27,782 nucleotides of DNA from Pseudomonadota bacterium (GCA_023458595.1 JAEWYT010000034.1:1-27782); one strand, 5' to 3'; counted from the first letter of the stretch, positions 1 through 9,030 are shown. Numbers and translations are program-made. Notes: a model not told the origin generated them from the sequence alone.

Positions 1-1
1 C

Positions 2-646
2 GTTCCGCGTATCGCCGGGGTGGGGCCCCGCCGCGCCGTCTACCCCGGCCAGACGGTCGCGGCCTCGCTGCAGGCCCCGGTGCTGTTCGAGATTGCCGAG
101 AATCTCAGCGAGATGGAGGTGCAGGTCGACGTCGACGAGGCCGATATCGGCGCATTGCGCGACGGCCAGACCGCGACGTTCTCCGTCGACGCCTATCCCG
201 ACCGCACCTTCGAGGGCACCGTCGACATGGTGCGCTTCGGCTCCGAGGTCGTCTCCGGCGTCGTGACCTACAAGGTCATCCTGACTGCCGACAACTCCGA
301 CCTGCTGCTGCGTCCCGGCATGACCGCGACGGCGGACATCACCGTCCGCGAAGCCTCCGACGTCCTGCTCGTTCCGAACGCCGCGCTGCGCTACACGCCG
401 CCCGCGCCGGAGGAGAAGGACGACCGCAGCCTGATCAGCCGGCTGCTCCCCGGCCCGCCGCGCTTCCGCCAGCCGAGCCGGGAGGACGAGGGCAAGGGCA
501 GGGAGGTCTGGGTGCTGCGCGACGGCGGTCCCGCGGCGGTGCCGGTCGAGACCGGGGCGACGGACGGCAGCCGCACCGAAATCACCGGCGGCGGACTGAA
601 GGCCGGCGACCGGGTCATCGTCGACAGCGAAACCTCCGGCGGCTGA
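2..646 (+). CDS. MacA/HlyD-like periplasmic adaptor subunit of a tripartite efflux pump (5' end missing)
   Basis: This is the C-terminal 214 residues of a membrane-fusion (adaptor) protein; the frame is open to the left edge, so the true start lies outside the window. Such proteins bridge an inner-membrane transporter to an outer-membrane channel. The stretch PGQTVAASLQAPVLF followed by EMEVQVDVDEADIG is the typical lipoyl/beta-barrel junction of MacA-type adaptors, and the later LRPGMTATADITV and VLLVPNAALRY are the usual barrel and membrane-proximal motifs. A GTG at 20 is in frame but lies inside the conserved domain, so it is not the start. A charged, proline-rich insert (about residues 135-165) lies before the last beta strands. 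The MacB-type ATPase begins 13 bases downstream, so the three genes very probably form one operon. Substrate cannot be deduced. Confidence 0.88.
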   Translation, partial: VPRIAGVGPRRAVYPGQTVAASLQAPVLFEIAENLSEMEVQVDVDEADIGALRDGQTATFSVDAYPDRTFEGTVDMVRFGSEVVSGVVTYKVILTADNSDLLLRPGMTATADITVREASDVLLVPNAALRYTPPAPEEKDDRSLISRLLPGPPRFRQPSREDEGKGREVWVLRDGGPAAVPVETGATDGSRTEITGGGLKAGDRVIVDSETSGG

Positions 647-659
647 GGCAGCCTTCGCC

Positions 660-1399
<740 letters not shown>

Positions 1400-1400
<1 letters not shown>

Positions 1401-2605
1401 TGCTCTACGAGACCCTCAAGCTCGCCCTGCAGGCCATCGCCCGCAACGCCCTGCGCTCGTTCCTGACCGTGCTCGGCATCGTCATCGGCGTCGGCGCGGT
1501 GATCGCCATGGTGACGATCGGCAACGGAACGACCGCCAAGGTCAACCAGGATCTCGCGAAGCTCGGCACCAATATGCTGTTCGTGCGCCCGGGACAGTTC
1601 GGCCCCGGCCGGGCGAGCGAGGAGGCCCCCTCCTTCAACACGCGCGACGTTGCGGCGCTGTCGAGCCAGGTCTCCGGCATGCGCGCCATCGCCCCGGTCG
1701 CCTCTTCCTCGGCGGTCGTCGTCTACGGGTCGCAGAGCCGCAAGTCGCAGATCAGCGGCTCGAACAACGATTTCTTCGTCGCCCGCGACTGGGCGATCGG
1801 AGAGGGCCGTGATTTCAATGCCGGCGAGATGTCCGGCGGGCGGGCGGTCTGCGTGATCGGCGCGACGGTGCGCAAGGAGCTGTTCGGCCAGTCCTCGCCG
1901 ATCGGCGCGACGGTCCGCGTCGGCAATATCCCGTGCGTCGTGATCGGCCTGCTCGAGGCGAAGGGCCAGTCCGGCTTCGGGACCGACCAGGACGATCTCG
2001 TCGTCATGCCGCTCAGGGCCTTCCAGCGCCGCGTCGCGGGCAACACCAACGTCGGCTCGATCCTGCTGTCGGCGGACGAGGGCGTCGACACCGGCAAGCT
2101 GCAGGCCGACGTCGAGCGGCTGCTGCGCGAACGGCGCAAGATCGGCCGCAACGAGGACGACGACTTCAGCGTCCGCGACATGCGCGAGATCGTCGAGGCG
2201 CAGACCTCGACGATGAAGATCCTGACCGGCCTGCTCGGCGCGGTCGCCGGCGTCAGCCTGCTCGTCGGTGGCATCGGCATCATGAACATCATGCTGGTCT
2301 CGGTGACCGAGCGTACCCGCGAGATCGGCATCCGCCTGGCGATAGGCGCGCTGGAGCGCCAGGTTCTGACCCAGTTCCTGGTGGAGGCGGTGGTGCTGTC
2401 GCTGTTCGGCGGCGTCATCGGCATCCTGCTGGGGCTGGGGCTCGCGTTCGTCGCGGCGGGCGCGCTGGGCGTGCCGTTCATCGTCGACCCGACGATCGTC
2501 ATGGTCGCCTTCGTCGTCTCGGCGTTCGTCGGTATCGTCTTCGGCTTCTTTCCGGCCCGCCGCGCCGCCCGCCTCGATCCGATCGAGGCGCTCAGGCACG
2601 AGTAG
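1400..2605 (+). CDS. MacB-like ABC transporter permease (FtsX domain)
   Basis: A 401-residue permease with the MacB layout: an N-terminal membrane helix (about residues 10-40, LRSFLTVLGIVIGVGAVIAM), a large periplasmic domain (about 45-270, the MacB_PCD region), then three C-terminal helices of the FtsX domain (about 275-395) with the conserved MNIMLVSVTERTREIGIRLAIGA coupling region and a closing FPARRAARLDPIEALRHE. The reading frame stays open far upstream through the ATPase gene, but the ATG that overlaps the ATPase stop gives the correct family N-terminus. It is the last gene of the efflux operon and ends 5 bases from the convergent TauE-like gene, with no terminator between them. Confidence 0.93.
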
Positions 2606-2610
2606 GCGTC

Positions 2611-3357
2611 TCAGAGGAACGAGCGCGCCGCCAGGCCGAGGCCGAGGATCAGCATCCCGATCAGGAACACGCGCCGGAAGGTCGCCGCGTCGATGCGCTC
2701 GCGGATGCGCCTGCCGATGACCATGCCGGCGATCGCGGGGACGAGCGCGAAGGCGGAGAGGCCGAGAGTCGCCGCAGGCAGCAGCCCGTGCACCAGCAGG
2801 ATGCTCGTCAGCGCGACGAGCCCGGCGACGAACAACAGCCCGATCGCCTGCACCAGCTCGTCGCGCTCCAGTTCGAGCGCCTGCATGTAGGGCACCGCCG
2901 GCATCACGAACACGCCCGTGGCGCCGAGAACCGCGCCCATCGCGAGCCCGACCAGCGGCGACAGCCACGGCTCGGCGCGGGCCGGGACGTGAAGCCTGGC
3001 GTTCGACAGCGAGAAGACGGCATAGGCCGCCAGCAGCGCGCCGAGCACGCCGGCGGCGAGCCCCGACTCCTCGTCGGTGAGCACCCCGGCCGTGGTCCAC
3101 GACCCGGCGAGCGCGCCGAGGTAGAGCGGCCAGAAGCGCTTCAGCAGTGCGCCGAAATGCGGACCGTTCAGCGCCTGCCAGATGTTGGTGGCATAGGCCG
3201 GGATCACCATGATCGCCGCGGCCTGCACCGGCGGCATGAACAGGCTGAGCACGCCGATCGAGATGGTCGGCAGGCCGAGCCCGATAACGCCCTTGATGGT
3301 TCCGCCCGCGAGATAGGCGAAGCCGATGAAGATCACGAGCGTGGTCGTATCGAGCAT
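2611..3357 (-). CDS. TauE/SafE family sulfite exporter-like permease
   Basis: A 248-residue integral membrane protein with about eight hydrophobic helices. The N-terminal GGTIKGVIGLGLPTISIG is the first of the two glycine-rich repeats of the TauE/SafE (DUF81) family; the second half contains the matching GAVLGATGVFVMPAVPYMQAL. Members are proposed to export sulfite, sulfoacetate or other small anions, but most, including this one, have no assigned substrate. I chose the ATG at 3357 because it begins exactly at the family N-terminus; the longer open frame upstream reads arginine-rich antisense of the neighbouring gene. It follows the small EamA gene by 20 bases on the same strand, so the two are probably cotranscribed. 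Confidence 0.87.
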   Translation of the reverse strand: MLDTTTLVIFIGFAYLAGGTIKGVIGLGLPTISIGVLSLFMPPVQAAAIMVIPAYATNIWQALNGPHFGALLKRFWPLYLGALAGSWTTAGVLTDEESGLAAGVLGALLAAYAVFSLSNARLHVPARAEPWLSPLVGLAMGAVLGATGVFVMPAVPYMQALELERDELVQAIGLLFVAGLVALTSILLVHGLLPAATLGLSAFALVPAIAGMVIGRRIRERIDAATFRRVFLIGMLILGLGLAARSFL

Positions 3358-3377
3358 CGCCGAGGCTGCCGGGACCG

Positions 3378-3818
3378 TCAGCGCTTCCAGGCGATCAGCA
3401 GCACGCCGATGGTGACGAAGGCGATGCCGAGCCAGCCGCGCCCGGTCAGCCGCTCGCCGAGGAAGACGACGCCGAACACCGCGACGAGGACGACGCTCAG
3501 CTTGTCGACGGGGGCGACCTGTGCCGCGTCGCCGAGCTGCAGGGCGCGGAAGTAGCAGAGCCACGAGGCGCCGGTGGCGAGCGCCGACAGCGTCAGGAAC
3601 AGGTAGGTGCGTCCCGACACGGACGCGAGCGGCGGGATCTGTCCCGTCGCGACGACGAGTGCCGCTAGCGTCGGCAGGATGACCGCGGTGCGGAACAGGG
3701 TGGCGAAATCCGAATTGACGTTGGAGACGCCGACCTTGGCGAAGATCGCCGTCAGCGCCGCGAAGGTCGCCGACAGGAGCGCCCAGAACTGCCAGGCCTG
3801 CATTTCCGGTCGCTGCAT
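3378..3818 (-). CDS. Short DMT/EamA family membrane protein (single EamA repeat)
   Basis: A 146-residue hydrophobic protein with four to five membrane helices, equal to one EamA repeat of the drug/metabolite transporter superfamily. Recognisable pieces are the N-terminal AWQFWALLSATFAALTAIFA and the C-terminal DKLSVVLVAVFGVVFLGERL with GIAFVTIGVLLIAW. Full-length EamA transporters have two such repeats (about 300 residues), so this type probably works as a dimer. The ATG at 3818 is preceded by a strong GGAGGAG ribosome-binding site. It lies 72 bases after the stop of the acyl-CoA synthetase fusion gene and 20 bases before the TauE-like gene. Substrate unknown. Confidence 0.85.
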   Translation of the reverse strand: MQRPEMQAWQFWALLSATFAALTAIFAKVGVSNVNSDFATLFRTAVILPTLAALVVATGQIPPLASVSGRTYLFLTLSALATGASWLCYFRALQLGDAAQVAPVDKLSVVLVAVFGVVFLGERLTGRGWLGIAFVTIGVLLIAWKR

Positions 3819-3890
3819 GACTCGCCTCCTCCGATCGTGACGACGAGACTTGCCCAAGCGGCCGGCGCGATCAAGCGCCCGTATTGCATA

Positions 3891-6590
3891 TCAGTTCAGC
3901 GAAAGCGCCACGGTAACGATCTCGGTATCGTCCTGGGAGACGACCTGCGCGAAGCCGAGCTCGCGGCACATGGCGAGCATGTTGGTGTTGGCGCGCAGCA
4001 CCTCGCCGTGGATTTCCTTCAGTCCGTCGGCGCGGGCGTATTCGATGATGAGCTGCATCAGCGCCCAGCCGAGTCCCCGGCCCTTGAGGTCGGAGCGCAC
4101 CATGACGGCGTATTCCGCCTTCTCGTGGTCCGCGTCGGCGTGGATGCGCACGACGCCGAGCAGTTCGCCGCTGGTCGGCTCTATGGCGACGAAGGCCATG
4201 GCGCGGGCATAGTCGATCTGGGTCAGCCGCGCCAGGAACCGGTGCGACAGGTCCGGCTTCGGCGTGAAGAAGCGCAGGCGCAGGTCGCCGGGCTCGACCT
4301 TGGCGAAGAAGTCGTCGTAGAGCGCCTCGTCCTCCGGGCGCACCGGCCGGGCGTTCACCTTCGATCCGTCGAGCAGCGTAAGGTCGCGTTCCCATTCCTT
4401 CGGGTAGGGATGGATGGCGAAGCGCGGGTTGATCCCGTGCCGGTCCTGCCTGGGTTCCGGCGCGACGCGCAGGCGCGCGTCGACCGCGATCACGCCCCGG
4501 TGGTCGGCGAGCAGCGGATTGATGTCCATCTCGCGGATTTCGGCGATGTCGGCGGACATCTGCGCGATCTTGACGAGCGTCAGCGCCACTGCCTCGCGGT
4601 CCGCCGCGGGCTCGCTGCGGAACGCCTTCAGGAGGTTGTAGATGCGCGTATGCCGCATCAGCCGGTCGGCGAGCATCAGGTCGAGCGGCGGCAGCATCAG
4701 CGCCTTGTCGCGGATGACTTCCACCGCCGTGCCGCCCTGGCCGAACAGCACGACGGGGCCGAACACCGAGTCGTCGACGAGGCCGACGATCAGCTCGCGC
4801 GCGCCGGGACGATGGATCATCGGCTCCACCGTGACGCCGGTGATGCGGGCGTTCGGCATGGCCTTGCCGGCATTGGTGATGACCTCGCGGGCAGCCTGCT
4901 CGGCGGCCTCGGGCGAGGTGAGGTCGAGGCGGACGCCTCCGACGTCGGTCTTGTGCAGGATGTCGGGCGAGAAGATCTTCACTGCGCAGGCGCCGTGCTC
5001 GGCAATGATCCGCTCGGCTGTCTTTCGCGTCTCTTCCGGCGTGCGCGCCGGCTCGGCGGCGGCGATCGGGATGTCGTAGGCCCTGAAGATCTCCGCGATC
5101 TCCGGCGCCTTCAGCCATTCGCGGCCCTCGGCGACGGCGGCGGCGGCGATCTTTCGCGCCGCTTCCACATCGGGCGAGAAGTCCGCCGGCAGGCTCGGCG
5201 GCGTGCGCATCAGGATGTCCTGGGCATCGGAATAGCGGGTGATGTGCGTGATCCCGCGCACGGCCGCCGTGAGGGAGCCGAACACGGGAACGCCGGCCGG
5301 ATCGAAGGTGCCTCGCACTTCCGCGTCCTGCGATCCGCCGAGCCAGGCCGCGAACACGGGCTTGCGCGGCCAGGTCTTCGACTGGTGGGTCCGCACCGTC
5401 TCGGCGACGGCTTCCGCCGCCTTCGTTCCCGAGGCGAGCGCCGTCGGGCAATTGAGCACCAGGATCGCGTCCGTCGTCTCGTCGTCGAGCAGCGCCTCGA
5501 GCGACGCCTGATAGCGCTCCGGCGGCGCGTCGCCAATGATGTCGACCGGATTGGCCTTGGACCAGGTCGGCGGCAGCGCGGCGTCCAGGCGCGCCGTCGT
5601 CGCCGGCGAGAGCTCGGCGAGCGTGCCGCCGAAATCGACGAGACGGTCGACGGCCATGACGCCGAGCCCGCCGCCGTTGGTGAGAACGGCAAGGTCATGG
5701 CCACGGAACGGCTTGACCCGGCTCAACGTTTCCGCGGCGTCGAACAGTTCGTCGAGATCGTAGACGCGCAGGAGCCCCGCGCGGCGGAAGGCCGCATCGT
5801 AGACCTCGTCGACGCCGGCGAGCGCGCCCGTATGCGATTTGGCTGCGCGTGCCGATTCCGCGTGGCGGCCCGATTTGACCACGACCACCGGTTTGGCTCG
5901 CGATGCCGCACGGGCCGCCGACATGAACTTCTTGGGGTTGGTGACCCCCTCGACGTAGAGCAGGATCGCCCGGGTGCGCACATCGGCGGCGAACCAGTCG
6001 AGCAGGTCGCCGAAGTCGACGTCGGCCATGTCGCCGAGCGAAACCATCGCCGAGAAGCCGATGCCGCGGTCGTTGGCCCAGTCGATCATCGTGGTGATGA
6101 CCGCGCCGGACTGCGACAGCATGGCGAGGTCGCCCCCGAGCGGTGTCGCGTGCGCGAAGCTGCCGTTGAGGCCGATCGGTGGGACCAGCAGGCCGACGCA
6201 GTTCGGACCGAAGACGCGCAGGATATGGGGCCGGGCCGCGTCGAGTGTCTGCTGGCGCAGCGATCCCGGCCCGGTGCCGAAACCGGCGGTGATGACGACG
6301 ACGGCGCGGGTGCCGTGCGCGCCGAGTTCGGCGACGATCCCCGGCACCGTCTGCGGCGGCGTCGCGATGACGGCGAGGTCGATGGGGCCGGGCACGGCCG
6401 AGGCGGACGGGTAGCACGGCTTCCCGTCGATCTCGGCGTATTTCGGGTTGATCAGGTGGATCGGCCCGGTGAATCCCGCCGCGTGGATGTTGCGCAGGAC
6501 GACGCGGGCCACCGATCCGTCGCGCGGACTCGCCCCGACCAGTGCTATGGATTTCGGGGTGAAGGCGGCTTCCAGATTGCGAACGGTCAT
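3891..6590 (-). CDS. ADP-forming acyl-CoA synthetase / GNAT acetyltransferase fusion (Pat/PatZ-like protein lysine acetyltransferase)
   Basis: An 899-residue fusion in the family architecture of bacterial Pat/PatZ protein acetyltransferases. Order: CoA-binding domain (about 8-135, Rossmann motif SIALVGASPRDGSVARV), succinyl-CoA-ligase-like domains (about 145-450) with the candidate phosphohistidine His253 in SHTGALAG, an ATP-grasp domain (about 475-710) with KTDVGGVRL and FGQGGTAVE, and a GNAT domain (about 745-899) with the acetyl-CoA loop DLKGRGLGWALM. Pat enzymes acetylate lysines, classically inactivating acetyl-CoA synthetase, so a role in controlling acetate and energy metabolism is likely. 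Because His253 and the ATP-grasp core look intact, the synthetase half may also be active. The gene follows uspA on the same strand, with a strong hairpin in the 102-base gap. The start ATG has only a weak ribosome-binding site. Confidence 0.9.
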   Translation of the reverse strand: MTVRNLEAAFTPKSIALVGASPRDGSVARVVLRNIHAAGFTGPIHLINPKYAEIDGKPCYPSASAVPGPIDLAVIATPPQTVPGIVAELGAHGTRAVVVITAGFGTGPGSLRQQTLDAARPHILRVFGPNCVGLLVPPIGLNGSFAHATPLGGDLAMLSQSGAVITTMIDWANDRGIGFSAMVSLGDMADVDFGDLLDWFAADVRTRAILLYVEGVTNPKKFMSAARAASRAKPVVVVKSGRHAESARAAKSHTGALAGVDEVYDAAFRRAGLLRVYDLDELFDAAETLSRVKPFRGHDLAVLTNGGGLGVMAVDRLVDFGGTLAELSPATTARLDAALPPTWSKANPVDIIGDAPPERYQASLEALLDDETTDAILVLNCPTALASGTKAAEAVAETVRTHQSKTWPRKPVFAAWLGGSQDAEVRGTFDPAGVPVFGSLTAAVRGITHITRYSDAQDILMRTPPSLPADFSPDVEAARKIAAAAVAEGREWLKAPEIAEIFRAYDIPIAAAEPARTPEETRKTAERIIAEHGACAVKIFSPDILHKTDVGGVRLDLTSPEAAEQAAREVITNAGKAMPNARITGVTVEPMIHRPGARELIVGLVDDSVFGPVVLFGQGGTAVEVIRDKALMLPPLDLMLADRLMRHTRIYNLLKAFRSEPAADREAVALTLVKIAQMSADIAEIREMDINPLLADHRGVIAVDARLRVAPEPRQDRHGINPRFAIHPYPKEWERDLTLLDGSKVNARPVRPEDEALYDDFFAKVEPGDLRLRFFTPKPDLSHRFLARLTQIDYARAMAFVAIEPTSGELLGVVRIHADADHEKAEYAVMVRSDLKGRGLGWALMQLIIEYARADGLKEIHGEVLRANTNMLAMCRELGFAQVVSQDDTEIVTVALSLN

Positions 6591-6609
6591 TGCGGCACCG
6601 GATGTTTTT

Positions 6610-6650
6610 TGCGGGTGCGAAGATAGATCCCTCTATCTATCGCACCCGCA
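6610..6650 (-). repeat. Strong hairpin between uspA and the Pat-like gene
   Basis: Positions 6610-6620 pair perfectly with 6640-6650 (11 bp), and 6621-6627 pair with 6632-6638 (7 bp), with one bulged base at 6639 and a 4-base loop. Read on the minus strand, the direction of both neighbours, the loop is GGGA, a GNRA-type tetraloop. The hairpin lies 42 bases after the uspA stop and 19 bases before the ATG of the next gene. On the minus strand it is followed by a run of A, not T, so it does not look like an ordinary intrinsic terminator. It could stabilise the uspA message, mark a processing site or control translation of the fusion gene. Confidence 0.8.
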
Positions 6651-6692
6651 GCAACGATGCCATGACGGAGCCGCCGCTGGCGATGTCCGGCC

Positions 6693-7541
6693 TCAGTGCG
6701 CCATCAGCACCGGGATCGTCATGCTTTCGATGATCGAATTGGTCGTCCCGCCGAACACGAACTCGCGGAAGCGGGAATGGCCGTAGCCGCCCATGACCAG
6801 CAGATCGGCCTCCGTATCGGCGGCGTGCGACAGCAGGGCGTTGCCGATATCGATGCCCGCGCTGCCGATGCGTTTCACGTCGACGCTGAGGCCGTGGCGG
6901 GCGAGATGCAACGCGAGATCCGCGCCGGGCTCGCCACCGTGCGCCGAGGGCGCGTCGCCACCGACGATGACCACGGAAACGGATGCGGCCTTCTTCAGGA
7001 GCGGCAGGGCCTCGTTGGCGGCGCGGCTCGCCTGGCGACGACCGTCCCAGGCGACCATGATGCGGTCGAACTTCGCCACATCCGGGCCGATATAGGGCAC
7101 GACCAGCGTCGCGCGGCCGGATTCGAACAGCGCCGCCTCGACGAGGAGCTCGCGCACGGCCAGCACGTCGTCGGGCTCGGGCTGGCCGACGATGATGAGG
7201 TCGGACGTGCGTCCGTGCATGGCGAGTGTCGGGCTGGCGGCGGCTTCCGTGCAGTTGACGACTCGGACTTCCGACTTGATGCCGGCGAGATTCGCGGCCT
7301 CGGTGAACTTGGCCGCGGCCGCCTGGGCGCTGGCGATCGAGCGCTCGCGCTGGGATTCGAGCAGGGAGCCCGGAACCTCGCCCATGATCATCGGCGGGAT
7401 CGTCGGCTCGAGCGCGAAGACGAGACCGGTGAGGTGCGCGTCATGAGCTGCAGCCAGCGATGCCGCGAAAGCCTGCCGGCGCGCCCCCGCGCCGCTTCCG
7501 GTCTCGGAATCGAGGTGTACCAGAATATCCTTCAGTCCCAT
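6693..7541 (-). CDS. Universal stress protein, tandem two-domain UspA family
   Basis: A 282-residue cytoplasmic protein made of two Usp folds. The N-terminal domain (about 1-150) starts MGLKDILVHLDSE; the second (about 155-282) starts KFDRIMVAWDGRRQASRA and ends with the ATP-binding signature GGYGHSRFREFVFGGTTNSI, which fits the G-2X-G-9X-G(S/T) pattern. Only the second domain keeps the nucleotide motif, as in many two-domain members. The start has a GGAG site about 10 bases upstream. It lies between a host-attachment family gene and a Pat-like gene, all on the minus strand. In rhizobia and relatives such genes are often induced by low oxygen through FNR/FixK regulators, which matches the box at 8143-8156; that link is inference. 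Confidence 0.92.
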   Translation of the reverse strand: MGLKDILVHLDSETGSGAGARRQAFAASLAAAHDAHLTGLVFALEPTIPPMIMGEVPGSLLESQRERSIASAQAAAAKFTEAANLAGIKSEVRVVNCTEAAASPTLAMHGRTSDLIIVGQPEPDDVLAVRELLVEAALFESGRATLVVPYIGPDVAKFDRIMVAWDGRRQASRAANEALPLLKKAASVSVVIVGGDAPSAHGGEPGADLALHLARHGLSVDVKRIGSAGIDIGNALLSHAADTEADLLVMGGYGHSRFREFVFGGTTNSIIESMTIPVLMAH

Positions 7542-7589
7542 GAGGTTGCTCCGTTTCCCTTCCTCGCCCGTCCCCCGGACGATCGTGCT

Positions 7590-7613
7590 GTTAAGGACCT
7601 ATACCGTTAAGGA
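7590..7613. repeat. Pair of 8-bp direct repeats upstream of uspA
   Basis: GTTAAGGA occurs at 7590-7597 and 7606-7613, 16 bases apart, in the 88-base gap between the host-attachment gene and uspA. Both copies lie 49-72 bases upstream of the uspA ATG, a suitable place for a regulator site or a secondary promoter. The stretch is AT-richer than its surroundings. Function unknown. Confidence 0.45.
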
Positions 7614-7629
7614 ATAGTGCCCGGTAAGG

Positions 7630-8082
7630 CTAGACCGCCAGGACGTCGGCCAGATGGCTCTCGATGTCGGCAGGTGTGCTGCGCACGAGATTCTTCGGAA
7701 TTTCCGCCGTCACCTTGGCCGAAAGCTGCTTGGACAGGAGTCCGCGCAGGTCGCCGAGCGCATGCGGGGCGGCGATCAGCACCAGCCGGTCGAACTGCTC
7801 TTCCTGCGGCTTGGCTGCGATCCACTCCACGACGTCGCGCACGAACTCGCGCTCCTGATGCTTGTGCGGGTCGGTGCGCGGCTCCCTTGCGTGACGCCCC
7901 TGGCCGCTGCTGTCGAAAGCCCGGCCCGGCTCGTCTGCCTGGATGTCCTTGTTCTGCTTGCGGCTTCCCACGAAAGCCCTGTCCTCGATCTCGCTCACGC
8001 CCTTGCCGACGCCGTCGTTGACGAAAACGCGCGCGTGCGCACCGTCGGCCACGAGGATCCAGGTCACCAGTTTGCGCGCCAT
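7630..8082 (-). CDS. Host attachment family protein (bacterial eRF1-like fold family)
   Basis: A 150-residue protein that begins MARKLVTWILVADGAHARVFV and matches the family annotated as 'protein required for attachment to host cells', now seen as one branch of bacterial proteins related to the archaeo-eukaryotic release-factor fold. Typical features are the N-terminal strand with VADGAHARV, a variable charged central part (SRKQNKDIQADEPGRAFDSS) and the C-terminal FDRLVLIAAPHALGDLRGLL. The ATG at 8082 has a GGAG site about 8 bases upstream; the slightly longer open frame upstream lacks family sequence. It is the first gene of a minus-strand series continuing into uspA and the Pat-like gene. 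The molecular function of the family is not firmly known; it may act in stress or translation rather than attachment. Confidence 0.88.
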   Translation of the reverse strand: MARKLVTWILVADGAHARVFVNDGVGKGVSEIEDRAFVGSRKQNKDIQADEPGRAFDSSGQGRHAREPRTDPHKHQEREFVRDVVEWIAAKPQEEQFDRLVLIAAPHALGDLRGLLSKQLSAKVTAEIPKNLVRSTPADIESHLADVLAV

Positions 8083-8142
8083 GAGCAATCTCCAGATTTC
8101 TTGGCCCCGCCCGCACATTGCGCGTGAGAGTGCGCCGGAACC

Positions 8143-8156
8143 TTGATCGCGGTCAA
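8143..8156. promoter_or_regulatory. FNR/FixK-type binding site candidate
   Basis: TTGATCGCGGTCAA is a dyad of TTGAT and GTCAA around four bases, differing from the classical FNR consensus (TTGAT-N4-ATCAA) at one position. It lies in the 228-base gap between two divergent genes, about 61 bases upstream of the host-attachment start and about 155 bases upstream of the methyltransferase-fold gene. For the minus-strand gene a class II position (centred near -41) would put the transcription start near 8108. No good -10 hexamer is evident, which is common in high-GC alphaproteobacteria. Confidence 0.55.
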
Positions 8157-8310
8157 CGCCGTCGGGCGCCGGGAGCCATGCCTCCTCGTCAGATTACGCA
8201 TGTCGGTTTCGCCCGCAACGATCATATTCGCGCCTTATGATATCGGACGAAAGGCATATCGGTCGCGGCGGGGCGTGCGCACCGCGGCGTTCCACGACGA
8301 AAGCAGGGGA

Positions 8311-9027
8311 ATGAGCGCGTTTTTCGAGGAACTGGACTACCGGCCGACGCCGATCGGTGCGCTGAGCCTGAGACGACGGTGGGATCTGCGTCTCGGCGTC
8401 GATGTCTACGAGATCAAGCTCGGCGACGAGTACCTGATGTCGAGCCGGTTCACCGCCTCCGAGATCGCGCTGGCGAGACTCGGGCTCGCGTCCCTGAGCG
8501 GCGAGGGGTTCGAAGTCGTCGTCGGCGGCCTCGGCCTCGGCCATACCGCGAAGGCCGTGCTCGAGGACGAGCGGGTCGCCTCGCTGATCGTGGTCGACGC
8601 GCTTCAGGCGGTGATCGACTGGCACGAGGAGGGGCTGGTGCCGCTCGGTCCCGAACTGACCGCCGATCCGCGCTGCCGCTTCGTGCATGGCGATTTCTTC
8701 GCGCTGGCGGCCTCCGACGACGGCTTCGATCCGGACGCGCCCGGCCGGACGTTCGACGCGGTGCTTGTCGACATAGACCACTCGCCGGACTTCCTGCTCG
8801 ACCCGGCGAACGCAGCGTTCTACGGGAGCGAAGGGCTCGCCCGCCTCGCCGCCCATCTGCGTCCCGCGGGTGTTTTCGGTCTGTGGTCGAACGACCGCCC
8901 GGACGGCGCGTTCACCGCGCGGCTGGCCGAGGTGTTCGACGGCGCGCGCGCCGAGGAGGTCACCTTCGACAATCCGCTTCAGGACGTGCCGTTCACCCAG
9001 ACGGTCTATCTGGCGACGCGACGATAG
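8311..9027 (+). CDS. Spermidine-synthase-like class I SAM-binding fold protein
   Basis: A 238-residue protein of the spermidine synthase/methyltransferase superfamily. Seen: an N-terminal beta domain (FEELDYRPTPIGALSLRRR, then VYEIKLGDEYLMSSRFTASEIALA), a nucleotide-binding loop VVVGGLGLGHTA (about 70-80), VVDALQAVIDWH (about 95-104), and FDAVLVDIDHSPDFLL (148-163). True spermidine synthases carry GGGDG in the loop and an acidic residue binding the amine; here the loop reads GGLGLG, so aminopropyl transfer to putrescine is doubtful and the natural reaction is unknown. I chose the ATG at 8311 because family similarity begins there; an open frame runs back to 8143 but reads unrelated sequence. 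The purine-rich AGGGGA directly before the ATG is too close to be an ideal binding site. It stands alone as a transcription unit. Confidence 0.8.
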   Translation: MSAFFEELDYRPTPIGALSLRRRWDLRLGVDVYEIKLGDEYLMSSRFTASEIALARLGLASLSGEGFEVVVGGLGLGHTAKAVLEDERVASLIVVDALQAVIDWHEEGLVPLGPELTADPRCRFVHGDFFALAASDDGFDPDAPGRTFDAVLVDIDHSPDFLLDPANAAFYGSEGLARLAAHLRPAGVFGLWSNDRPDGAFTARLAEVFDGARAEEVTFDNPLQDVPFTQTVYLATRR

Positions 9028-9030
9028 CCC

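Noticed and set aside
20..22. GTG at 20 as start of the first gene
   Set aside because: The open frame and the adaptor-domain similarity continue to the left edge, so the gene is truncated by the window.
3837..6626. A 929-codon open frame on the plus strand opposite the Pat-like gene
   Set aside because: It is antisense to a clear multidomain protein, its translation is rich in Arg, Asp, Gly and His with no family motif, and such long shadows are normal in GC-rich genes.
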